Shown piece by piece: positions 49,916-59,900 of a stretch of DNA of 64,000 bases. How positions within the stretch are numbered: the first letter of the stretch is position 1; every line of letters starts with the position of its first letter. A program made the position numbers and the translations under genes. A model generated the notes under the pieces. That model did not search any database and had not been told where the DNA came from. It saw nothing but the letters and a program-made list of their open reading frames with translations. Source of the DNA: Pyronema omphalodes (Eukaryota > Ascomycota > Pezizomycetes > Pezizales > Pyronemataceae); contig JAJJXM010000096.1 in NCBI GenBank assembly GCA_024516155.1, positions 1 to 64,000 of the forward strand, given 5' to 3'.

Positions 49916-51424
49916 GCGACCCCCCCTGCCTTTGCAGCACGACGGCGAAATCGCAAGATTTTGTCGCGGATTATTGTTCGGCAACACCGAATTACCTATT
50001 TGCAGCATTCCCAGCCCAGACCCACTCTTTTTCGTCGCGTTCTCAGCGAAAGGGAGTTTTCGGGCACCTGAGAAACGACCCGTGAACCGGTTCCATCGAC
50101 CCTGCAACCCCACCATGACGAAAATCATCACAACCAATCCGGATTACTCGTTGCTAAGGCAAAACCAACCTATCACGAAATTCCAATGGCTCCCCGATCC
50201 ATCACTGTGCAGAAACCACCTCTGCCCCCCGACAAAGCACCCCCTTGGGCGCTCGAGAAAAATTCGCGCGCTAACTCAGAGCGGCACGAGTCCGAGGCGT
50301 CCGACATTGAGATGCACATAGACACGTGCTCTGACATCAGCGACGAGTCTGGTGACGAAGACGCTTCTTCCGGCCAGAGCTCACCAACGTCATCTTTGCG
50401 CAACACCACCAATGCCCCAGCCAAAACACCCCACAACAAAAAACCCCTCCCTGTAAACCTCGACACCCCCCATCACCTGAGCAACGAAGACCCCAAGTAT
50501 CCGTGCAATGAACAAACGGGAAACAGACAAAACGCCCCGCCGCCTCCACCTGCCATACCATCACCCACATCGCCGAAGACTCCACCCCCTTCTCTTCCAA
50601 AGTCAAATGACTCCAGACCGACCGTCTCAGCAGAGCCGCCCTCCCCCAATCCATCAATGTCCTTCACCACAACCTTGCCACCACCACAGATATGTTTCGT
50701 CACGCTGACCAGACTACGAAAGACAGAATCAACACAGCGTTCAAGATGATCAACAAAAACCAGTCCCTCCGCCAATCTATCTATGATGCCGTCCAACTCC
50801 TCACCCCGTCCCTCCTAACAGCAGGAACAGCCACCGCCGTGTCCTCCACCCCCGTCCCCGCATCCCCTACCCCCCTCAAGACCACCAGCCCTGATACCGA
50901 GCCCGCCAATGCCCCTGTCGATCTGCCCTCCAAACACGACCCCCGTGTCAGCGAAGCCGAGTACTGGAAGCAAAGGTGTCTGAGGGCCGAAGCTGAACTC
51001 CGGGAGAACGATCTCCCCCCTCCCTCTCACCTACCCCCTCCCCCGCCCTAGGCGGACGAACATCGGCAAGGACCAATACCCGTGGCCACCAAGGTGTTCA
51101 AAGAAAAAGCCGCTGCCCCATCAACGACCCCCCCCAGCACCACCTAACCCAATCCCCAAAGCAAGAACCCCCCCGCGTCCAAGACATTGTGCTCCCCTGC
51201 CCAGACCCCCATGCCCTGCACGTGAGTTCTAGAGCTGCCATTGGATTGGCTATTAACGAAGCCCTACACGAGGCGAAGGCGGAAGGCAACATCATGGTGA
51301 TTAGGAAAAATATTGCCAGAAACCTCATACTCACCCCTCTCTGAACACATCCATCACCGATGTTACCCCCCACCTCTCCGTTATTCACGCCGCCGCACAG
51401 AGGTGACCGAACACCCAGCAAAGA
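49916..51424 (+). mobile_element. LINE fragment, copy 1 (5' end and part of ORF1)
   Basis: It starts with the family 5' motif GCGACCCCCCCTGCC and shares a diverged 5' leader (CGAAATCGCAAGATTTT, TTCGGCA, CGGTTCCATCGAC) with copy 2. ORF1 is homologous to copy 2 throughout but broken by frameshifts. It stops near 51403 in the region matching DVTPHLSVIHAAAQ, where the copy-2 5' end takes over. The remainder is deleted or lies elsewhere. Confidence 0.75.
50186..51410 (+). pseudogene. LINE copy 1 ORF1, frameshifted
   Basis: It begins MAPRSITVQKPPLPPDKAPP, parallel to copy 2 (MPTQSSAVEKQPLPRDKAPP). The first frame runs to 50749, but the homologous reading moves to another frame before 50692 (MFRHADQTTKDRINTAF) and runs to 51051. 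The last homologous part (DIVLPCPDPHALHVSSRAAI) is again displaced. At least two frameshifts and a stop show it is dead. The protein type is a LINE ORF1, an RNA-binding nucleic-acid chaperone, here without its zinc knuckles. Confidence 0.75.
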
Positions 51425-51696
51425 GCGACCCCCCCCTGCCTTGTCAACAACCACGCCGAAATCGCAAGATTTTATCGCGGATCATTGTTCGGCAGCCCCG
51501 AATTACCTATTCGCAGCCTTTCCAGATCAGGCTCTCTCTTTTTCGGTGAGATTTGATCGAAAAAGAGTTTTCGGGCCCCTGAGAAAAGCCCCGCGAACCG
51601 GTTCCATCGACACCGCCCCCCACCCACATCAAAAACCATCATTTTAATCGCGGATTCCTTGTCGCTACCGCAAAAACAACTTGTTCCGAGCTTCCG

Positions 51697-52694
51697 ATGC
51701 CTACCCAATCCTCCGCTGTTGAGAAACAGCCCCTCCCCCGCGACAAAGCACCCCCTCGAGCGCGCGCGAAAGAAAAACGCGCTAACGCGGAGCCGCAAGG
51801 GTCCGACGCGTCTGACACGGAAATGCACGTAGACACGTGCTCTGACGTCAGCGACGACTCTAGCGACGAAGACGCGTCTTCCAGCAAGAGCTCCCCCACC
51901 CCCGTCGCGCGCAACACCAGCAACGCTCCCCCCAAGACCCCCCACAATAAGAAAACCCTCCTTGATAACAACAAAACCCCCGACGTATTGACCAACCCCG
52001 ACCTCAAGTACACCGTTCAACGCAACACCGAAAAATCGAAAAAACGCCCCGCTGCCTCCACCGCCCACACTATCACCCACATCGCCGCCGACTCCACCCC
52101 AGTCACCGCTGGAGTCCAACGCCTCCGCCGTGACACCGACAACCCCCTATCTACCGCCCTCACCACCGATAGTCTCGCGACATCCATCGATCAATCTAAC
52201 GACAATCTCAACACCGCCACGGACATGTTCCGACACGCAGACAGAGCCATGAACAACAGAGTCTCTCAGGCGTTCCGATCTATCCACAAATACCAGTCCA
52301 CAATCCGTGCCGTTCACGATCTTCTGTCCCGCATTGCCCCCGTCATACTCCCCAACGAAGACATCTCAGACCTCCTTTCCCCCGTCGAATCCTCCACCCC
52401 CGAGAACTCAACTATCCCCGCTCCACCCCCCCCCGAATCCGACGACCTCCCCTCTATTCATGCACCCTCCCCCGCTGCCCCCTCCCCCAAGGAACTTGCC
52501 TACTGGAAAAAACGCTGTCTCGAAGCCGAAAACGAGCTCAAGAAACACAAGATCCCCCTCCCCGTCCATGCCCCCCGCTCCGATCCGAACCCCTCCACCC
52601 CATGGCAAGAAGAAGGACCCGCAACGAAAAGGTTATTCCCCGCTCCTGCCCCCACGCCTCCTGAACCGATCATCAACGACACCACACGGCAACG
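51697..52694 (+). pseudogene. LINE copy 2 ORF1, N-terminal part
   Basis: An open frame from the ATG at 51697 encodes a Ser/Asp/Pro-rich N-terminus (DVSDDSSDEDASSSKSS). A more ordered segment (TATDMFRHADRAMNNRVSQA) and a coiled-coil stretch (KELAYWKKRCLEAENELKKH) follow. The LINE-encoded part ends at PPEPIINDTTRQ, where copy 3 begins. No stop occurs in this part, so the break is by insertion only. Confidence 0.75.
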
Positions 52695-52876
52695 GCGACC
52701 CCCCCCCCTGCAATCTCAACAACGAGCACCGAAACCCCCGATTTTCTCATTGGATTCTGATTCGCAGCACTCTATTACGTTATTCTCTGAATTTTCAGGG
52801 AATTCTACGTTGTTTTTGTTGACTTTTGTCGCAAAATCAGAGTTTTCACGAGTTTTGGCTTACCCCACCTCACGAA

Positions 52877-54331
52877 ATGTCGCCAAAACAACCACAGAAC
52901 AACGCCCGACGATCGAAACGGTCCGAAAACGCGTACAATGTTCTAGCCGACCTTCCTCATGATGGATCTACTCCTACTTTGGATGGAAGAGATGGAAAAG
53001 TTGATGAAGTTGATGGAAACTTCGCTGGAAAGCCCTTCCAGAGCGTGGTCTTGGCAGGATCACCGGTTCCTTCGGCTTCAAGACAGCAGCAACAGGCGAC
53101 AACTGAACACAGCCGGTTCAGAACCTACCGTCGCTTCTTCGTATCTGCAATTAACGAGGCAGTTGCAGTTGATGACGACTATGACACCCTAGATCAACTG
53201 TTTGAAAACAACCACGCGGGACTCACTGGAGCCAACTTCCTGGGGATACAACAGATCCACCGGGATACACAGCGACGCTTCAATACCCTCGATGACAGCA
53301 TACGCAACAACAGCGATGAGATGCGCCACAGATTCGACGTCATGATGACGAACTTCGACATTCTGACCGGCGAAAACACGAAGCTGCGCGCAGCATACGA
53401 CTCTACATAGGCAGAAACAGCAGCTCTCAAGGCTGCTGTGGACGCCCTGACGAAGAAAATCGACGAACAGCAACAAGTCATTTCGGCTCCCCCCTCACCG
53501 AACCTGACGGCCTCTTCCTCAGCGATGGAAGAGATGACTATGCAGCTCTCCGTCGTCCAACATGACATACAGGATGTCCTGGACGCTGTTCGCAACCCTC
53601 CTGGCAAGAGAAAGCGAAGGGGAAGCGACCAGAACACCGAACCCACCTCACCGACAAACAGACGACCGGTGAACCACAAACCGAGAACGGCATCACCGGT
53701 GCGAAGCCTGATGCACTCAAAACATGCGACTACCGCCGCCCAGGACAAGCTTGATGCCCTCAAGCCTATGTCCCCCCTACCTCTCCTCGCGATCACGTCG
53801 ACCGAAGCGACACCGGAACCTCACCCTGACAGTCCATCTGCTCAGGACACACCTCTACCCGACGCCCCAAGCACTGCCCTTGCTGAGACCGACGGATGGA
53901 AGACTGTGGAGGCGAAGGCCACACTGAAGAAGAAGATGAAAGCGAAGGAGACGACATCTACGGCAGCGATACCCAAACAGACCCCTACAACGAAGAGTGG
54001 TGGAGGGGGTAAGAATACCCACCAACCCAGAACAACAACCTCCTCTGCAAAGAAGACTTGGGCAGAAGTCGCCAAGAGCGGAGGCATCAACGTCCAGATT
54101 GTGCTTGGGAATGGCAATCTTGAACTGACAACACCACCGACAAGAAGGGGAGAGAGGCGAGGGGGAGCAGCGAGAAGGCTGAGGAAGAAGGAAGGAGAAG
54201 GGGAGAGAGGGGAGGAGAAGAGGGGCAGGGCAGGCCCGGGCGTCTCAAAGGGCAAAGAGTCAGGAGACACCGGCGGAGGAGGTGAGAGAGGAGAGGAGAG
54301 TGGGGGCGCGGGTGGCCCGGTGGCTGTTTAA
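52877..54331 (+). pseudogene. LINE copy 3 ORF1 with one in-frame amber codon
   Basis: The 485-codon frame from the ATG at 52877 is broken only by a TAG at 53408-53410 (context ACATAGGCAGAAACAG). Homology-like composition continues in the same frame on both sides. A basic N-terminus precedes a helical region (RDTQRRFNTLDDSIRNN) and a heptad-like stretch (ALKAAVDALTKKIDEQQQV). A Pro/Thr-rich linker and the ORF1-like motif KTWAEVAKSGG follow. The last 90 residues are a Gly/Arg/Glu low-complexity tail replacing the zinc knuckles. CAG to TAG is a CpA-to-TpA change, as repeat-induced point mutation would make. Confidence 0.7.
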
Positions 54332-54645
54332 CTTTGCTTTGGTTTTGTTTTTGCTTTCTGGAGGAAATAAAGGAGGGAAAATGGTTAAAAACGGGAGGGG
54401 AAGGGAGGAGGAAAGGGAGGAGCCCGGCGAGGCGGCCTCTGTGCAAGCAGGGCACTGGAACAGCAGACGCGGTTGGACAACAAGACCAACGAAGTAATAG
54501 TGGGGACAGGACCACAAAATCACAGCCTAAGGGAGGATCAGCGGAGGTAGAGACGGGACTTTGTTTTGTTTTTGCTTTTGACTTTCCATGTACTATAAAC
54601 CTGTACCCTCGTCATAACCAATAAGGTTGCATACGAGTAATGAAT

Positions 54646-54665
54646 AAACAAACAAACAAACAAAC
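54646..54665 (+). repeat. (AAAC)5 LINE 3' tail
   Basis: Five perfect AAAC units directly precede resumed LINE copy 2 coding sequence. Short tandem repeats at the 3' end are common in LINEs without poly(A) tails. Confidence 0.75.
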
Positions 54666-55239
54666 CACGCCTCCTGAACAGACCCCTAAGCCTGCCAAAG
54701 CCCAAAAGAAAGAATACCCCCCCCCCCAACGACATTATTATCCCATGCCCAGACCCCTGTTCCTTCCCAGAGAGCTCCAAAATAGCAATCGGAGTCGCCG
54801 TCAATGACGCCTTGTGCAAAGCAAATGCTCCTGAGAGCGTTTCTATCTCAATGGTGAAGAAGAACGTGAAAGGAAATCTTATTCTGATCCCCCCCCCCCC
54901 AGACTACACCCGCTGATATCACCCCCCAGCTGCCCCCCATACTCGAAGCCGCCCGCAAAGTGCACCCTGCGTTGCTGCCCCCCCGCATAAATGAGAAATG
55001 GTACAAACTGGCAGTCCACGGAGTACCAACTGATTACTACCCAGACTCCGAGGAAGGCATGTAAAACCTGCAAGCCGAAATCGAACGTAACCACTCCGTC
55101 CGATTAACCCAACCACCGCGATACATATCTCACCCCGACAAACGGGCCGGTAAGTCGGCGTCGAGCGTCATGATCGCCCTCAGCCCCATCAACGAGTACA
55201 ACACATTGAAGAGCATGAAAGCCGTCGTCCTATTCGAAC
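54666..55239 (+). pseudogene. LINE copy 2 ORF1, middle part, broken
   Basis: It matches copy 1 in IIIPCPDPCSFPESSKIA versus IVLPCPDPHALHVSSRAA. The frame is lost within a C run (54890-54901), continues as ADITPQLPPILEAARKVH, then meets a TAA at about 55062 (GGCATGTAAAACCTGC), where CAA would be expected. It continues to VVLFE at the LTR junction. At least one frameshift and one nonsense change predate or accompany the LTR insertion. Confidence 0.7.
55235..55239. repeat. Target-site duplication, left copy (CGAAC)
   Basis: CGAAC lies immediately outside the left LTR and is repeated at 62880-62884. A 5-bp duplication is usual for Ty3/gypsy integration. Confidence 0.95.
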
Positions 55240-55508
55240 TATCAGAATCCGTATCCACGGTTACTGGCGACAGGCAGCGCGGGGTTTTCGGCGGCGAGGA
55301 GGGCGGCGGCGGGTTAGGTAAGGCTGGTAAGTTGGGAATGGGCAAGGGTTTGTGGGCTTGGGAAATCACAGGTGAGTTTGGCGAGATGGGATATCACAAG
55401 GGAACTTTTGTAGATAGGATTGTGGTAAATAGAAACTTGATTGCGTGAAGAAATAAACTACATACAAATTTCCTCCTCTTATACTTGTTCCTTCATGACT
55501 CGTGACTC

Positions 55509-55534
55509 AGCATTCTCCGCCTGCGGAGAATGCT
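55509..55534. repeat. 12-bp-arm palindrome in LTR
   Basis: AGCATTCTCCGC and GCGGAGAATGCT are perfect reverse complements separated by CT. The same structure recurs in the other LTR at 62354-62379. It sits about 60-90 nt upstream of the proposed transcription start, where a regulator or cruciform could act. Confidence 0.85.
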
Positions 55535-55893
55535 CCCAATGCTAACCGCCGTGATAACTACATACATGACCAACATTCCCCAACATTTGCCAACCGCCGT
55601 AATTCCAAATAAGAAAGCAAGATAACTAAACGCCGTAATTCCAAATAATAATAATAACAAGGAAAGAGTACATACCAAAAGAGATAACTACCGGCTAACC
55701 GCCGTGATTCCAAATAGCAAAGAAAGAGTACATACCGAAAGAGATAACTTCCTGGCTAACCGCCGTAATTCCAAATAGTAAAGAAAGAGTACATACCAAA
55801 AGAGAGAAGTAAAGGATTCCAACATTTTCCTAGCCGCCGTGATACCTAAAAGAAATCCAAATAAGAAATAACTCCGAACATATGAAAATCCTC

Positions 55894-55916
55894 GGCAAGG
55901 GGCCCAGCCCCTTGCC
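55894..55916. repeat. 10-bp-arm hairpin in LTR U3
   Basis: GGCAAGGGGC, loop CCA, GCCCCTTGCC. It lies just beyond the ORF3 stop codon in sense and is repeated in the other LTR. In ORF3 mRNA it would form a strong GC hairpin after the stop. Confidence 0.85.
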
Positions 55917-55930
55917 CTAACCCTATCCCT

Positions 55931-56980
55931 TCACTTCATGACAGCGTAGCAGGTTGCTAGGGTGATGACGATCACCCATAGCCCTGCGGTGGTGACGGCG
56001 GAGGCCAGGAGCATGTCACGGGAGCGTTGTGACATAAGCCCCCCCCTCCAGGCCGAGACTCCGGCGAGGCCGCTGGCAGTCCTCAACGCGGGCCTCCGGA
56101 TGGGGGACCGTCCCCGATACTGCCTTCCCCAACGTCGGCGACGTACGACGTCCTGGGTGATGTCCTCGAGGACATAAGGCGGTATTTGCTCTTGTTGGTG
56201 TCCTAAGGGGGGCGCCGTTATTTGTTCTTGTTGGTGCCCTGAGGAGAACGGGGGTATTTGATCTTGTTGGTGCCCTGAGGCGGGGGGCTCCGGGGGATCC
56301 GAACAAGGGGCGGATGTCAGGTCGACGGTGGGGAGACGCTGTTCCGGCTCCGCTGTCTGATAGAAAGACAGGTTGATTGCCACCCTCTCGTGGTCCGAGG
56401 GTCCCGTCATCATAATCACTGGGAGTTGGTGTCGGATCGTAGGGATGGTCGAGTCCTCCGATTCCAGTTCGCGGGGACGGGGTGGTTCGTTTTCCTGGTT
56501 TTCCGTAGGGACGGGAGGCTCCTTTCCTGTCCTGGGCTCGTTCTTGGCGGGTGGTATCGTTGCCGGGGTCTCCGTGGGGGGTTTCCATCCTCTGATACCG
56601 CATCTCTGGTCGTGTCCGTCCTTGTTGACCAGGAATTTACACACATTGCAGAGTCTCTTCCCTTTCTGCCATGCCTTGCAGGCCTTTTGCGGGTCCATCC
56701 TCCGGTGTCGGATCACCCATTCTAACTCGGGGTCATGTAGCTGCCCGCAGCTACATGATTTTTTTATGCGTGCCGCAATTGCTTGCGCCACCGCTGGGAA
56801 ATGATTGTTGTTTAATTTCGATTGGAGGTGAATGGAGCAGGAGTCGTTGTTGCAGAACGACCAATGTAGTTCTGCGTGCGGGATCGTGGGGTGGGGGGAT
56901 TTCTTTTCTGCCGGGGGAGTAGGGGTTCGGTACCAGCCCAAAGAGGACGGGGGGTCCTCGGAGTTCGTTCTATCGTCCAT
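55931..56980 (-). CDS. Third ORF of the chromovirus (env-position, Cys/His-rich, C-terminal TM)
   Basis: 349 aa, family unrecognised. The ATG at 56980 shares its A with the pol stop in a TAATG overlap (56982-56978), so translation by termination-reinitiation is likely. The N-terminal 130 residues hold a Cys/His cluster (C43, C48, H51, C76, C78, H82, C101). It closes with C111-x2-C114-x8-H123-x3-C127, which resembles a zinc-binding site. A Pro-rich middle includes three copies of a GHQQ(D/E)QI unit. A basic stretch (RRRRWGRQYRGRSPIRRP) precedes one hydrophobic helix (TTAGLWVIVITLATCYAV) at the very end. From residue 316 on, including the helix, the coding sequence lies inside the 3' LTR. There is no obvious signal peptide, so a tail-anchored membrane protein is more plausible than a true envelope. 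Function unknown. Confidence 0.8.
   Translation of the reverse strand: MDDRTNSEDPPSSLGWYRTPTPPAEKKSPHPTIPHAELHWSFCNNDSCSIHLQSKLNNNHFPAVAQAIAARIKKSCSCGQLHDPELEWVIRHRRMDPQKACKAWQKGKRLCNVCKFLVNKDGHDQRCGIRGWKPPTETPATIPPAKNEPRTGKEPPVPTENQENEPPRPRELESEDSTIPTIRHQLPVIMMTGPSDHERVAINLSFYQTAEPEQRLPTVDLTSAPCSDPPEPPASGHQQDQIPPFSSGHQQEQITAPPLGHQQEQIPPYVLEDITQDVVRRRRWGRQYRGRSPIRRPALRTASGLAGVSAWRGGLMSQRSRDMLLASAVTTAGLWVIVITLATCYAVMK
56038..56050 (-). promoter_or_regulatory. Polypurine tract for plus-strand priming
   Basis: In sense orientation TGGAGGGGGGGGC lies three bases before the 3' LTR, the position and composition expected for a retroelement polypurine tract. It falls inside ORF3. Confidence 0.75.
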
Positions 56981-59900
56981 TACAGCTGTGGAGCAGGTTT
57001 ATTCGGGTACCTGCGGTGGAATTGGGTGATGGCGTCGGGGGAGTTTTGGAAATTGTCGGCGGGGTACCAGGTCGTATCGGGGTCGTGGAAACCAGTCCAC
57101 TTAACTCGATATTGTATCTGACCCCGGTGGCGTCGAGAATCCACTATTTCCTCAACTTCCCACTCTTCCTCGTCGTCGAGGACAATCGGTAGCGGAGGGG
57201 GCTGAATATGGCCTGGGATGGTTGTCGAAGTAGGTTGAGACGGTTCTAGAAGGGAGATGTGAAATACTGGATGGATTTTTGCGTTTGGGGGGAGGTCCAG
57301 CTTATAAGCTCGCGACCCTACCTTAGACAAGATAGTGTAGGGCCCCAATAGCTTGTAATCGAGCTTGTTGGAGGGTCGGGTGGTTTTCACATTCTTCCTC
57401 TTCAGCCAGACCCGATCTCCCACTCGAAGGACCGGATCCGGGTGTCGATGCCGGTTCGCCTGTTCTGCATGAGCCGTCTGGGCATAGTGGACCTCCGCCC
57501 TCAGATCCTCGTGAAGTCGGTTGAGGGCGCCAACATATTTGGAGACCTCGGGGTTTCCTTCCGCGACTTCACCCAGCGGCTGGGTAAAACGGGGATGATA
57601 TCCGTAATTTGCAAAGAAGGGGGACACCTTGGTCGTTCCTGAGCGGGAATTGTTGTAGCAGAACTCCGCCATAGGAAGGAGTTGGTTCCAATTGTCCTGT
57701 TGATAGTTACAGTACGCCCTGAGGTATTGTTCGAGGATCGCATTGACCCTCTCTGTCTGTCCGTCGGACTCTGGGTGAAACGCCGTACTCAGGTTCCTCG
57801 TCGTCCCCATTGCCTCCATAACCCTCTTCCAGAACTGAGAGGTGAATAGGGACCCCCGGTCCGAGATGATGCTGCTGGGGAGTCCATGGGCCCGTACCAC
57901 ATGTGTGAGGAACCCGTCCGCAAGTTCCCTGGGTCCCATAGTATCCTTACATGCTACGAAGTGTGCCATCTTCGTCAAGCGGTCCACAATCACCCATATC
58001 GCATTCATTCCCCCATCCTCCGGAAGACCCGTGATAAAATCCCTGGAGATGGATTCCCATGGTCTTTCTGGAATCTGTAACGGTCGTAAGAGACCGAAGG
58101 GGGCGTGCTTAATGGGCTTGATACGTTTACAGGTATCACAGTAGTCGACATATCGAGTCACATACTGCCGTTGTTGTGGCCAATAAAAATTTCGGCTGAC
58201 CAACTCCAATGTCCTTGCCCTTCCCGGATGCCCCGCGGCCTGGGAGTCGTGATGTTGTCGTAAAATTTGTAACCTCAGGTCGTCGTCGTCCGGGACCCAT
58301 ATCAATCCCTCGTATAGGAGTAACCCATCCTTTTCCTCGCATAACCCCAAGGGGACCCTATTGTCTCGGGTTATCCCTTCCCGAAGTTTGCGGATTACCT
58401 CCTGGAGTTCTGTATCGGTCTTCGTTTTTTCCCGAATTTTGGTAATGAGGGGGGTGTCCGGGGTGAGTCTTATCAACTGTGTCCCGTTCACATGAAAGAC
58501 TTCCTGGGGAAGGAGGACTCGGCTTCGGTTCTGCCGGTGCTTCATCTCCCCTTCCCAGGGAGAGTCTCCTGACTCTCGGGACAATATGTCGGGTTTTCCT
58601 GCCAACTTCCCCGGACGATACGTGATCGTGAAGTCATAGTTGGCCAGTTGTTCCGCCCATCGGGCCTGTCGGAGGTTGAGATCCCTCTTCGTTTGCCAAT
58701 ACTCTAGATTCTTATGGTCTGACAGTATCCGGATACTGTGTTTTGTTGATTTGCAGTATGTCGACCATTTGTCCAAGGCTTCCACTATTGCGAGGAGCTC
58801 CTTATCGTGGATGTCGTAATTGAGCTCCGCTTCTTTTAATTTTCTTGAAAAATAGGCAAGGGGGTGCAGTACGTTGGAGTCGTCGGGTTGTGAGCAGACT
58901 GCCCCGATGGCATAGTCTGAGGCGTCTGTTGCCAGGGTGAGCGGCCGATCCGGGTCGAAATGTTGCAGGATCGGTTGGGATATCATTGCCGTTTTGAGTT
59001 GCTCAAAGGCCCGTTGTGTCTCGTCATTCCACTCCCAGGGTACCTGTTTCTTCGTCAATCGTGTCAATGGCGTGGTGATCTTGCTGAAATCCCGGATGCA
59101 TCGACGGTAGAAATTGGCGAACCCAAGGAAACTCTGGACTCCCTTCACATTTACCGGTTCCTTCCATTCCTTAACCGCCCTAATTTTCTCGGGGTCCATC
59201 TGCAACCCTGTGGGGGAGATGATGTATCCCAGGTATTCCGTCTTTTTCGTGTGGAATTCACATTTCGAGGGTTTCAGGGTGAGTCCTACGTCCCTTAACC
59301 TCTCCAAGACCATGCGGACGTGCTTTCGATGTTCCTCCATATTATCTGAGTAGATCAATATGTCGTCGAGATAGGCGATGCAAAAGATGTCGAGGTAATC
59401 ACTTAAGACTTCGTTCATCCATCGTTGAAATGAAGCTGGAGCATTTGTCAAACCAAATGGCATCACCAAATACTCGTATAGACCGTACTTGGTACGGAAC
59501 GCAGTTTTCCATTCATCTCCTGTGGCTATTCGGAGGTTATGGTATGCATCTCGCACATCTAATTTGGTATAGATCTTGGCGTTGGAAAGTCTATCCAACG
59601 CTTCCCCTATCAGCGGGAGTGGGGTGCGATCCTTGATTGTGATTTCGTTGAGTCGTCGGTAGTCGACGCATAACCGTAAAGTACCATCCTTTTTCTTAAC
59701 GAAATGGATGGGGGCTCCCGCTGGAGACGTCGACCGTCGGACCCAACCCCTCTTTTCATTCTCTTCCAAGTAATCCCTCAGTACTCGCAGACGTTCTTCA
59801 TCGAGGGCTCGCAGGGGTTCGAACGGCGGAACCTTTCCGTCCATCAAGGGAATCCGGTGGTCATGATGTCGGTGCGGAGGCAACCCTACCGCCTCTTTTT

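Larger units (their letters stand above)
52695..54665 (+). mobile_element. LINE copy 3, ORF1-only, with 3' tail
   Basis: A diverged relative with the same 5' signature (GCGACCCCCCCCCCTGC) and a leader that keeps only ATTCGCAGCACTC-like traces of copies 1 and 2. It carries ORF1 (52877-54331) and then about 330 bp of noncoding sequence ending in (AAAC)5 at 54646-54665. Copy 2 ORF1 resumes right after that tail, so I read 54665 as the 3' end of the insertion. No ORF2 lies between. Target duplications are not clear (ACCACACGG left, ACCACGCC right is the best guess). Confidence 0.65.
55240..56034 (-). repeat. 3' LTR (795 bp)
   Basis: Identical to the 5' LTR except for G versus A at two sites (near 55267 and 55815). 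In sense it begins TGTCACAACG and ends TCTGATA, so the usual terminal CA is absent. U3 contains about four degenerate repeats around GCTAACCGCCGTNATTCCAA, a hairpin at 55894-55916 and a 12-bp palindrome at 55509-55534. Its first 104 sense nucleotides encode the end of ORF3. Confidence 0.95.

Noticed and set aside
51472..52119. Long minus frames across the LINE region (for example 215 codons, Gly/Val-rich)
   Set aside because: They are antisense shadows of the C-rich LINE ORF1, which has clear homology between copies on plus.
55931..56980. ORF3 as a genuine viral envelope protein
   Set aside because: There is no signal peptide, no fusion-peptide or furin-like site, and the hydrophobic segment is at the extreme C-terminus. 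The env position alone does not justify the name.
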